Positions 27,173 to 34,303 of a stretch of 64,000 nucleotides of DNA are shown in pieces. A model generated the notes under the pieces. The model worked only from the letters and a program-made list of their open reading frames with translations, was not told the origin of the DNA and did not search any database. The stretch comes from G963665925 sp963665925 (GTDB lineage Bacteria > Bacillota > Clostridia > Peptostreptococcales > Acidaminobacteraceae). Both the position numbers and the translations under genes were made by a program. Within the stretch, counting starts at the first letter, position 1. The number at the start of each line of letters is the position of its first letter. Location of the stretch: NCBI GenBank assembly GCA_963665925.1, contig OY762511.1, positions 3,720,001-3,784,000 on the forward strand, in the 5' to 3' direction.

Positions 27173-27670
27173 ATGACACAAGAAACAATAACGATTCGTA
27201 ATGCAAGCCTTCAGGACATTGACCAAATTGCTGATATCGAGCGCATATGCTTCCCAGAAGCGGAAGCTGCTAAAAAAGCTGCCATGGAAATGCGCCTGAA
27301 AGCCTATGAAAGAGGCTTTTTCGTCGGTCTGATCGATGATCATATCATCGGCTTTATCAATGGCGGTGCCTTTGATGCCGATACAATCGATGATGCCTTT
27401 TTTGAAAGCATGGATGCCCACAATGATGATAACAGAAGCCTGGTCATCTTTGGCCTTGATGTACTTCCAGAATACCAGAACAAAGGGTATGCCGCCCAGC
27501 TCATGAAGGCATTTATTGCATTTGGAAAACAGGAAAAAAAAGAAAAAATACTGCTTACCTGCAAATCCCATCTGATTCATTACTATGAAAAGTTCGGCTA
27601 TGAGAATGACGGGGTTTCCGAGTCCGTTCACGGCAGTGCACAGTGGTATGACATGACGCTTTATTTATAA
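27173..27670 (+). CDS. GNAT-family N-acetyltransferase
   Basis: A small acetyl-CoA-dependent acetyltransferase. It opens with TITIRNASLQDIDQIADIERICFP, and the acetyl-CoA loop motif is in LDVLPEYQNKGYAAQLMKAFI, followed by LLTCKSHLIHYYEKFGYEN typical of the arylalkylamine-acetyltransferase-like GNAT branch. The ATG at 27173 follows AAGGAG and is preferred to the GTG at 27164. The product is 165 residues. It is a single gene with its terminator formed from the last codons. The substrate is unknown. Confidence 0.85.
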   Translation: MTQETITIRNASLQDIDQIADIERICFPEAEAAKKAAMEMRLKAYERGFFVGLIDDHIIGFINGGAFDADTIDDAFFESMDAHNDDNRSLVIFGLDVLPEYQNKGYAAQLMKAFIAFGKQEKKEKILLTCKSHLIHYYEKFGYENDGVSESVHGSAQWYDMTLYL

Positions 27671-27683
27671 AGCGTCATTTTTT
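27653..27683. terminator. Shared terminator between GNAT and Nudix genes
   Basis: ATGACGCTTTAT (27653-27664) and ATAAAGCGTCAT (27667-27678) form a perfect stem followed by T7 on the plus strand. The arms overlap the end of the GNAT reading frame. The same stem can serve the convergent Nudix gene. Confidence 0.8.
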
Positions 27684-28204
27684 TACTTAAAATGCGACCC
27701 ATAGCTTCCGCGAATGTCAAAAAGAAGGTCTATCAGGCTCTGGTAATAAGGTATGAAGTCTCCGCACTCGATCATTTCCATAATTTCAGCCTTCGATGCC
27801 CATTTAACCCCTTGAACCTCTTCGTATTGGAGCTCTAGAGACTCAATGTCAATTTCGTCGTCTTCCAGCAAATAAAAATCATCAAAACCATAGCTGAAAT
27901 TGACTGTGACAAAGGGTCTTGTTTCAGAAAGGCTTGCCTTATAACCGATTTCTTCAAACAATTCACGCTCAGCAGCCTGGCCGCTGGATTCCCCTGTCAG
28001 GGAGCTTCCGCCAACAGTTACATCCCACATGTTTGACCAGCCTTCCTTGAAGGGCTGCCTTTGCTGGATAAGGAGTTCCTCTCTAGAGTTGAAAATGCAT
28101 ATATGAACAACCTGGTGGTACTCGCCTTCTTCGAACGCTTGACCTCGTACCTTGGTCTTTCCGGTTCTATTTCTGTCCTTATCGTATACGTCCCATAGTT
28201 CCAT
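27683..28204 (-). CDS. Nudix hydrolase (Idi-like)
   Basis: A Nudix-fold pyrophosphohydrolase. The Nudix box GX5EX7REUXEEXGU is complete in the segment beginning GSSLTGESSG and ending RELFEEIGY. The start MELWDVYDKDRNRTGKT with HQVVHICIFNSREELLIQQR resembles the isopentenyl-diphosphate-isomerase-like Nudix group common in Bacillota. The ATG at 28204 behind AAAGGG is preferred to the open frame from 28285, giving 173 residues. It stands alone downstream of a LysR gene. The substrate is not predictable. Confidence 0.86.
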   Translation of the reverse strand: MELWDVYDKDRNRTGKTKVRGQAFEEGEYHQVVHICIFNSREELLIQQRQPFKEGWSNMWDVTVGGSSLTGESSGQAAERELFEEIGYKASLSETRPFVTVNFSYGFDDFYLLEDDEIDIESLELQYEEVQGVKWASKAEIMEMIECGDFIPYYQSLIDLLFDIRGSYGSHFK

Positions 28205-28281
28205 AGGTTTCACCCTTTCTTTAGGATTAGAAAGTAAATTTCCCATTGATACACATCGTGAATATACGCTTAGATAAATGG

Positions 28282-29178
28282 TCAAAATTGTATTTTTTCA
28301 CGATTTTTCATCAGCCAATTATTAGCAACATCTATGAACATTCTATTTGTTAATGATGTTCTCGATTCTATAGCCGTAATAATTCCAAACCTCTTTGCTG
28401 ACCAATCCTCTAATTTTATAATCCCAATATCAGCACGTTCTCCAGTTGCTACAAAATATGGCATTATAGAAATTCCCATGCCACTCTCAACCATTGAAAT
28501 AATAGTCCCTGAATCTTTAATTGCATACGAAGTATATTCATCTATATGATTCTTTTTTATCATGTTCATTAACTCTTTATCCGCACTCCAGCAAGGCATA
28601 ATGATTTTGTATTCACTTTTTGACAACTCGTCTAAAGTGATAAATTTCTTTCTGCATAATGGATTCGCTTTGTCCACTACAACTACAAAAGGATCATCAA
28701 ATATATGGTGAAAGTCCAACATCTTCATCATTGGTTCACCTCCAAATGCAACATCAATTTTGCCAGTTGTAATATCATTTTGGATATCTTCATATGGATT
28801 CAATACAATCTCAATCAGAATATCAGGATACAATGCATTCATTTCTTTAATAATAGCAGGAAGCCATTGCTTAAGCACGCAACGAAGTCCACCCACACGG
28901 ACTGTCCCCTTGCACGTATTATTAAGAGACTGAATTTTTCTTTCTAAAGCATGTTGTTCATTAAGAATTGCAATAATGTGTGGCAATACTTCTTTACCCG
29001 CATCCGTCAATAAGATGTTCCCTCTGTTTCTCGTAAAAAGGGCAAGCCCCCACTCATCTTCTAACTTTGATATCGAGTAACTGACACCTGGAACTGTTTG
29101 ATTTGTATTTAATGCAGCTTTACTCATACTCTTTTCTTTGACAACTTCTAAAAAAGTTTTATATTTTGAAAAGGACAT
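28282..29178 (-). CDS. LysR-family transcriptional regulator
   Basis: A 298-residue LysR-type regulator. The N-terminal winged helix-turn-helix covers about residues 1-60 (YKTFLEVVKEKSMSKAALNT, QTVPGVSYSISKLEDEWGLALFTRN), followed by the periplasmic-binding-protein-like effector domain with TVRVGGLRCVLKQWLP and SGMGISIMPYFVATGE. It lies downstream of the PhzB-like/GPH operon on the same strand, separated by that operon's terminator. Its likely target is that operon, whose promoter is flanked by TCTGAATT repeats. This link is inferred from proximity. Confidence 0.88.
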   Translation of the reverse strand: MSFSKYKTFLEVVKEKSMSKAALNTNQTVPGVSYSISKLEDEWGLALFTRNRGNILLTDAGKEVLPHIIAILNEQHALERKIQSLNNTCKGTVRVGGLRCVLKQWLPAIIKEMNALYPDILIEIVLNPYEDIQNDITTGKIDVAFGGEPMMKMLDFHHIFDDPFVVVVDKANPLCRKKFITLDELSKSEYKIIMPCWSADKELMNMIKKNHIDEYTSYAIKDSGTIISMVESGMGISIMPYFVATGERADIGIIKLEDWSAKRFGIITAIESRTSLTNRMFIDVANNWLMKNREKIQF

Positions 29179-29258
29179 ATACCACCCTCGCTTTATGCTC
29201 CAATAATTTATAGTATATCAAAATATATGATTTATCTGCATTACTATTTCAAAACTAT

Positions 29259-29294
29259 AAACGGCAAAACACCAGTAAAGATGTTTTGCCGTTT
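29259..29294 (-). terminator. Terminator of the PhzB-like/GPH operon
   Basis: AAACGGCAAAACA (29259-29271) pairs with TGTTTTGCCGTTT (29282-29294), 13 bp perfect, 14 bases after the stop of the last operon gene. Confidence 0.82.
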
Positions 29295-29307
29295 AATGTA
29301 GGTTGAA

Positions 29308-29793
29308 CTATCGTTTTTGATTTTTAATCAACTGCTCCGTATCCTTTTTAGCATCCGGCATTTTCGGTAATGCGATTCCCAATGCCTTCATTAAGTTGAG
29401 CGGATTATTGATTTCTCTCATTTCTAAAATGTATCCGTCTTTCATTCTAAAACAGAATATATAATGATTCTCGTACTTGGTCGCAACAGCTGAACTTCCA
29501 ACCTTCTGTTCACCCCCACCAAATGCCTCCACCCAAAACTTGTTTTCATCCTGAGTTTCATCAATCACAACGTCTCTCCATCTCCAATTTGTAAAGAATG
29601 TCTTATTCGCTATGAAATTGGTAAGAACTTCCGCTCTACCTTCCCAGCGCTGCGGCATATCTCCATTTGCAGCATATGTAAGTTCTTTTACACCATCTTC
29701 ATCAAAAAGTTCCGCACGCTGTTCACCATGATACTCGAAAAATTTCTCAACAGCAAGTCTATTCCTTTTACGTACAACATCCTGCTTATTCAT
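29308..29793 (-). CDS. PhzA/PhzB-like SnoaL-fold protein (first of two)
   Basis: A 161-residue member of the NTF2/SnoaL superfamily resembling PhzA/PhzB of phenazine synthesis. The opening RKRNRLAVEKFFEYHGEQRAEL, the ELTYAANGD region, NWRWRDVVIDETQDENKFWVEAFG and YENHYIFCFRMKDGYILEMREINNP follow the PhzA/B pattern, including the late ENH and REI/N segments. The ATG at 29793 has an AAAAGGAG site upstream and is preferred to the TTG at 29817. It is the last gene of a three-gene operon whose first gene is a second such protein. No other phenazine genes are present, so a different small-molecule reaction is likely. Confidence 0.72.
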   Translation of the reverse strand: MNKQDVVRKRNRLAVEKFFEYHGEQRAELFDEDGVKELTYAANGDMPQRWEGRAEVLTNFIANKTFFTNWRWRDVVIDETQDENKFWVEAFGGGEQKVGSSAVATKYENHYIFCFRMKDGYILEMREINNPLNLMKALGIALPKMPDAKKDTEQLIKNQKR

Positions 29794-29809
29794 AATGAAA
29801 ACACTCCTT

Positions 29810-31213
29810 TTATGCAACGTTTGTCCGTTTACTATCCAACTCTTTCCTAATCTGAATCAAATCTCTTTTGTTAATATTTAGAAAAAACAGTCCAAGTGCT
29901 GATATAAACACAAACACTGCTGGCGTGAAAGTAGTCACCATTCGAATACCCTCTTTGACTGAATCACTTTGTCCAAATCCGAGAGAAGCCTCAAAACCAA
30001 TAACACTCAATAACACTGAAGTCAGCATTGTTCCCACACCAGTCGTAGTCTTTTGTATAAATGTAAGTACAGTATTTACAGTTCCCGGTGCAGCAACACC
30101 ATTCTTCCACTCACCGTAGTCAACTGCATCGGGAATATAGCTATATGTGACAGCATATAGAGTCATCATTCCTACCGTAAATCCGCAACACATTAAATAT
30201 CCACCCAAATCCCCCATACTTGTCAAATACCCCAAGATCATAAAACCACAGAAAATAGTTACACCTATCAAGTATAATTTTATTCTTGAAAGTTTCTTCA
30301 TCATAACAGGCAATACAATGAGACTAATAATGGTAGCGACAATACCTGCGACAAATTGACTCTTGCCCAGAAGACCTGGGTTCATTTTGTAAAAAATAAA
30401 GTAATAACTCATCAATCCTCCAAACATTGCTATACCAATTGAATGAAGTACGTTGCAGATCAATGCGCCCAAGAATATTTTATTGCTTTTGAAAACTTTG
30501 AATCCTTCCTTTAAGGCAATACTCTTGCCTGCATTCAAACTCACGCGTTCACGTACGGTAAATCCACAGAACAAATAACAGCAACCGCTCACTACCGCAA
30601 CAAATATTCCCAGTGCCTTAAAAGCTGCTGCATTATTTGAAACACCTCCACCAAAGTACATCATTACGGGTGTTGCTATAGCAACTACCAGACCGCTGAT
30701 ATTCAACCCCACCTGACGGGCCAGCACCAAACCTCTTCTCTCATCGTCATCATTCGTGGCAACAGATGTGAAAGCGCTGTAGGAGGTATACATTATGGTC
30801 GTAAAAACACTCCCGTAAATGATATAAACGAAATAGATCCAGTACAGCGCCATCGCTGATGCTGGTGTGACAAACTCCGGACAGATAAAGAGCATCATAA
30901 AAGAAATACACGCAGGTATTGCCATCGTTATGTACCATGGTCGAAATGAACCAAGTTGTGTGTGCGTTCTATCCCCGATCGTACCAAACAGAATATCTGT
31001 AAATGCATCAATAAATCTGCTCACCAGTGTTACTGATCCAGCATAAATCATAGGTATTTGAAGGATAGTTGTCATATACATCAACAGGTATATCCCCATC
31101 AAGGTATTCTGAATTTGATAGCCAATCATTCCGACTGAGTAACCAAAGTACTCTACCCGCCTTACTTTCGTACCTGAATATTGAAGTTTTATTTTCTTTA
31201 TATTTTCCCCCAT
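29810..31213 (-). CDS. GPH-family sodium/solute symporter (MFS superfamily)
   Basis: A 12-helix transporter of the glycoside-pentoside-hexuronide:cation symporter family. The 467-residue protein has the family opening YFGYSVGMIGYQIQNTLMGIYLLMYMT, the IPMIYAGSVTLVSRFIDAFTD segment with GDRTHTQLGSFRPW, and MMTLYAVTYSYIPDAVDYGEWKNG, typical of GPH/MelB-like proteins. The ATG follows AGGAGG. It lies between two PhzA/B-like genes with gaps of 16 and 20 bases. The substrate is probably the compound acted on by those proteins; GPH members carry glycosides but also other organic anions. Confidence 0.88.
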   Translation of the reverse strand: MGENIKKIKLQYSGTKVRRVEYFGYSVGMIGYQIQNTLMGIYLLMYMTTILQIPMIYAGSVTLVSRFIDAFTDILFGTIGDRTHTQLGSFRPWYITMAIPACISFMMLFICPEFVTPASAMALYWIYFVYIIYGSVFTTIMYTSYSAFTSVATNDDDERRGLVLARQVGLNISGLVVAIATPVMMYFGGGVSNNAAAFKALGIFVAVVSGCCYLFCGFTVRERVSLNAGKSIALKEGFKVFKSNKIFLGALICNVLHSIGIAMFGGLMSYYFIFYKMNPGLLGKSQFVAGIVATIISLIVLPVMMKKLSRIKLYLIGVTIFCGFMILGYLTSMGDLGGYLMCCGFTVGMMTLYAVTYSYIPDAVDYGEWKNGVAAPGTVNTVLTFIQKTTTGVGTMLTSVLLSVIGFEASLGFGQSDSVKEGIRMVTTFTPAVFVFISALGLFFLNINKRDLIQIRKELDSKRTNVA

Positions 31214-31233
31214 GCTACAACCTCCTAAAAGTA

Positions 31234-31761
31234 CTATAGTATTTGATTGTACTGATCAGTTTTCTTCAGAACTTCTATATCATGAACATCGTGCGGAAAC
31301 TGAAGTGGCGGAATAATGTACTCAACATATTCCTTAATTAAACCATTACTCATAATGAACAAATTATGACAGGGTTCATCCGGTAAATACTTTTTCACAA
31401 AATTACCAGCATCATCATACATGTCTCCTGTTGACAAGCCTGTAACAACAAACAAATTTGGATCGTCACTTTGAAATACTTTCAAATCCTTTGTATACCA
31501 AACTGGAAATCGCCTTACGGTCGTCTCATCACGTTCACGAAGACGCTCCCTGCCGCTATAGATATAGCCAGCTCCGTATCGGTAGCCTTTACCGTTTTCA
31601 CAATATAGTTTGTGTCTATTTAATCTTTTCTTTCTCTGATTTCCAGACGCTGCATCTTCTTCATCTGTCATGAATTCCAAAATGGTTCTAATGTTCCGTT
31701 TACGTAGCTCATAGTTGTTTTCCGGTATAGCCATGGCATCCAGAAAGTCGTCAATCCTCAT
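31234..31761 (-). CDS. PhzA/PhzB-like SnoaL-fold protein (second of two)
   Basis: The first gene of the three-gene operon. The 175-residue product starts MRIDDFLDAMAIPENNYELRKRNIRTI and has NRHKLYCENGKGYRYGAGY, WYTKDLKVFQSDDPNLFVVT and CHNLFIMSNGLIKEYVEYIIPP, a pattern like PhzA/B but more divergent than the paralogue three positions downstream. The ATG at 31761 lies behind GGAGGGG and is preferred to the GTG/ATG frame start at 31800. Enzymatic activity cannot be read from sequence. Confidence 0.62.
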   Translation of the reverse strand: MRIDDFLDAMAIPENNYELRKRNIRTILEFMTDEEDAASGNQRKKRLNRHKLYCENGKGYRYGAGYIYSGRERLRERDETTVRRFPVWYTKDLKVFQSDDPNLFVVTGLSTGDMYDDAGNFVKKYLPDEPCHNLFIMSNGLIKEYVEYIIPPLQFPHDVHDIEVLKKTDQYNQIL

Positions 31762-31816
31762 ATGTCCCCTCCATTTATTCTTTAACGATGGTGTTGTCAC
31801 ATAGTGTTTTGTATTT

Positions 31817-31855
31817 TCTGAATTTATTATATATTCTGAATTTTAAGTGTGTCCA
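31817..31855 (-). promoter_or_regulatory. Promoter of the PhzB-like/GPH operon with flanking direct repeats
   Basis: Minus strand TGGACA (31855-31850), 18-base spacer, TATAAT (31831-31826). Two plus-strand copies of TCTGAATT (31817-31824 and 31835-31842) lie 18 bases apart and bracket the -10 hexamer, a plausible site for the nearby LysR regulator. Confidence 0.55.
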
Positions 31856-31921
31856 TTAAGGATATTTTTTATTAGTTTAAAAATATTTTAATGTCGCTTT
31901 GCATCGTCTGATTTTCTTCAT

Positions 31922-31957
31922 AAAAAGAGGACATTGCATACCAGCAATGTCCTCTTA
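31922..31957 (-). terminator. Terminator after the PEP-hydrolase-family gene
   Basis: AAGAGGACATTGC and GCAATGTCCTCTT form a 13-bp stem (31925-31937 and 31944-31956) with TTTTTAT on the minus-strand side, about 50 bases after the stop. Confidence 0.85.
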
Positions 31958-32009
31958 AAAATTCTATATGCACGAAATCATATAAACACCTGAAACAAAG
32001 ACAATACAC

Positions 32010-32840
32010 TTACTTCTTTATTGCCTTAAATGCCTCTGTTTGTGCCTTGATACTGCGCTCTGCGGCAAATCTTTCAATGCTCGATGCGCCGAAGAAGCCA
32101 TTTACACCCTGTGTTTTTTCAATGACATACTTTGCATCTTCTGGCTCTGCAACAGGACCGCCATGACATATGACAATGATATCTGGGTTCACGGCCCTTC
32201 CAGCATCGGTTATGTCCTGAATGCGCTTGACGCAGTCATCCAGTGTGAGTGCAGTCTTGGCGCCAATGGTCCCTTTTGTGGTCAGTCCCATATGTGCTAC
32301 AAGTACGTCAGCGCCTGCTTTTGCCATTGCAGTTGCCTGGTCTGTATCAAATACATAAGGGCATGTCAGAAGGTCAAGCTCGTGTGCAAGGCGAATCATT
32401 TCAACTTCCAGGTCGTATCCCATACCTGTCTCTTCGAGATTTTGTCTGAACACACCATCAATGAGTCCAACTGTTGGGAAGTTTTGAACACCGTTGAAGC
32501 CCATATCTTTCAGCTCCTTGAGGTAAATCTCCATTACTCGGAATGGGTCGGTGCCGCATACGCCTGCAAGTACAGGCGTCTTCTTCACTACCGGAAGAAC
32601 CTCTGCCCCCATTTCAACGACAATTTTGTTGGCATCGCCGTAGGAAAGGAGTCCGGACAAAGAGCCTCTGCCAGCCATTCTGAATCGGCCGGAGTTATAT
32701 ATGATCAGCATGTCAGCGCCACCAGCTTCACTGCTTTTTGCAGTAATGCCCGTTCCCGCACCAACACCGACTAGAATATTGCCTTCTGCAATTTGTTTTC
32801 TGAATGTATCGATTATTTCCATCCTGCTTTTTTTATTCAT
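32010..32840 (-). CDS. Phosphoenolpyruvate-hydrolase-family TIM-barrel protein
   Basis: A 276-residue TIM-barrel protein of the PEP-hydrolase family (PF09370-like). Motifs include NILVGVGAGTGITAKSSEAG, NSGRFRMAGRGSLSG, VCGTDPFRVME, NFPTVGLIDG, HMGLTTKGTIGAKTAL and ICHGGPV, ending GFFGASSIER. The family is named for a suggested PEP hydrolase activity; the true reaction is not settled. It is the last of three genes, after a UPF0261 protein, the same pairing found fused in the plant Tm-1 protein. A paralogue with a DNA-binding tail is encoded two genes upstream. Confidence 0.87.
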   Translation of the reverse strand: MNKKSRMEIIDTFRKQIAEGNILVGVGAGTGITAKSSEAGGADMLIIYNSGRFRMAGRGSLSGLLSYGDANKIVVEMGAEVLPVVKKTPVLAGVCGTDPFRVMEIYLKELKDMGFNGVQNFPTVGLIDGVFRQNLEETGMGYDLEVEMIRLAHELDLLTCPYVFDTDQATAMAKAGADVLVAHMGLTTKGTIGAKTALTLDDCVKRIQDITDAGRAVNPDIIVICHGGPVAEPEDAKYVIEKTQGVNGFFGASSIERFAAERSIKAQTEAFKAIKK

Positions 32841-32934
32841 GGTTCATAGCTCCTATCTGCTTTTAATTCTATTTTCAAATGCTTACAAAGCCTATAATGT
32901 TCAATTTGATCTTGTATGTATGACATGCACGCAT

Positions 32935-34143
32935 TTATTTTGTCATCATTTCTACCAATCTCTTGGCTGCAGCCACTGCAAAGGCCTCATCGTTGATATG
33001 ACAGTCCATTTCAACAACTTCGACCACGTCTCTGTTGACCGCTTCTCTAAGGGTATCGAAGAGAACCTTGTCTTCCTCGGGACCATAGAATGGCTGACCG
33101 TCTGCATCGATCATAGACACACCCTTCAGTGGCAGGAAGAGTGCCGTATCCTTACTTGCCATATTCAGCTTTTCAGCGATTTTACCACCAATTTCTTTCA
33201 TTTCCTCTGCACTGGTCCGCATCAATGTGACCGTCGGATTGTGCTTATAAAGATTTCGACTCGCATATGCACTCGGTACCGTGTCAATTGGACCATAGTT
33301 GACCATATCAAGTGCGCCCACCGATACGACCTGAGGTATGCCTTTTCTGCCTGCCGCCTCCAAACGATTTGGCCCCGCAGCCAGTACTCCGCCAACGATT
33401 TCATCGCACCACTCCGTTGTAGTGATATCGAGAACGCCTTCAATAAAGCCGTCATCTATAAGGGCTTCCATTGTTTTCCCACCGGTACCCGTTGCATGGA
33501 ATACGAGACACTCATATCCCTTGGATTCGAGAAAACGTTTACCTTCTTCAGCGCAAGGCGTTGTTACACCAAACATGGTAATCGCAACCAGTGGCTTCTC
33601 TTCCACCTTCACTGCCGACTCATAATTGACCATGCCTGCAATGGCAAAAACCGCATTGGTGAATATCTTTGTAGAAAACCTGTTGAGACCTGCAACATCC
33701 ACGACAGAAGGCATCATGATGATATCACTTGTGCCAACGTATTGAGAGGTATTGCCTGAGGCCATTGTCGATACCATGACTTTGGGAACACCTACAGGTA
33801 AAGCCCGCATACCCGGTGTCACAAGCGCGGTTCCGCCAGAGCCTCCAAGTGAAATAATGCCATCAAATCGTCCTTCTTCATACAGCTTTGGAAGAAGTGC
33901 TTCCAGTCCTCTTGACAGAACCTCTGTCGCATTTGCCCTGTCTTTTGCCTCAGCGATTGCTGCAATATCTTCCCCTGCGGCTTCAGCCACATCAGCATTT
34001 GTAACATCTGGCTCAAATAAAGGGTCAAATACCCCTAGGTGAATCGTATATGTACCCAGTCCTAAACTCTCGATCAAATCCTTAACAAACTTGTACTCAT
34101 TGCCCTTGGTGTCAAAAGTTCCAGCGATTGCAATTGTTTTCAA
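32935..34143 (-). CDS. UPF0261 / Tm-1-like ATP-binding protein
   Basis: A 402-residue UPF0261 protein, homologous to the N-terminal domain of tomato Tm-1. Signatures are KTIAIAGTFDTKGNEYKFVKDLIESLG, SLGGSGGTALVTPGMRALPVGVPKVMVSTMASGN, YVGTSDIIMMPSVVDVAGLN, FGVTTPCAEEGKRFLESKGYE and FHATGTGGKTMEALID. The Tm-1 N-terminal domain binds ATP, but the bacterial function is unknown. The start codon is the TTG at 34143, behind a strong GGGAGGGG site, with no nearby ATG. It precedes the TIM-barrel partner gene by 94 bases. Confidence 0.9.
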   Translation of the reverse strand: MKTIAIAGTFDTKGNEYKFVKDLIESLGLGTYTIHLGVFDPLFEPDVTNADVAEAAGEDIAAIAEAKDRANATEVLSRGLEALLPKLYEEGRFDGIISLGGSGGTALVTPGMRALPVGVPKVMVSTMASGNTSQYVGTSDIIMMPSVVDVAGLNRFSTKIFTNAVFAIAGMVNYESAVKVEEKPLVAITMFGVTTPCAEEGKRFLESKGYECLVFHATGTGGKTMEALIDDGFIEGVLDITTTEWCDEIVGGVLAAGPNRLEAAGRKGIPQVVSVGALDMVNYGPIDTVPSAYASRNLYKHNPTVTLMRTSAEEMKEIGGKIAEKLNMASKDTALFLPLKGVSMIDADGQPFYGPEEDKVLFDTLREAVNRDVVEVVEMDCHINDEAFAVAAAKRLVEMMTK

Positions 34144-34201
34144 TTGTTCCCCTCCCTAATCATTTCAAGTGGTTCAACCAACATGCCTGCACTGCGACGC
34201 A

Positions 34202-34243
34202 AAAAAAACTGTAAATATTTACAATGTAATTTTACAGTTTTTG
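34202..34243 (-). terminator. Terminator of the TIM-barrel/AraC gene, containing a perfect palindrome
   Basis: Minus-strand arms AAAACTGTAAA and TTTACAGTTTT (34241-34231 and 34215-34205) are followed by T-rich sequence. Inside lies the 14-bp perfect palindrome TGTAAATATTTACA (34210-34223), which could double as an operator for the UPF0261 gene downstream. Confidence 0.72.
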
Positions 34244-34303
34244 ATAACAAGTTTAAATGTCATTATATTAACTTTTATTGTGTATATACACGATTTAGAC
34301 TTG

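Noticed and set aside
27110..27631. A 173-codon minus-strand frame opposite the GNAT gene
   Set aside because: The plus-strand frame has the acetyl-CoA motif and a good start; the opposite frame is Phe-rich and featureless.
32040..32774. A 244-codon plus-strand open frame opposite the PEP-hydrolase-family gene
   Set aside because: Antisense shadow of a conserved coding region with no motif or start signal.
32701..33759. A 352-codon plus-strand open frame opposite the UPF0261 and PEP-hydrolase-family genes
   Set aside because: It lies antisense to two clear genes, its translation is Cys/His-rich without any recognisable domain, and there is no ribosome site; it is a shadow frame.
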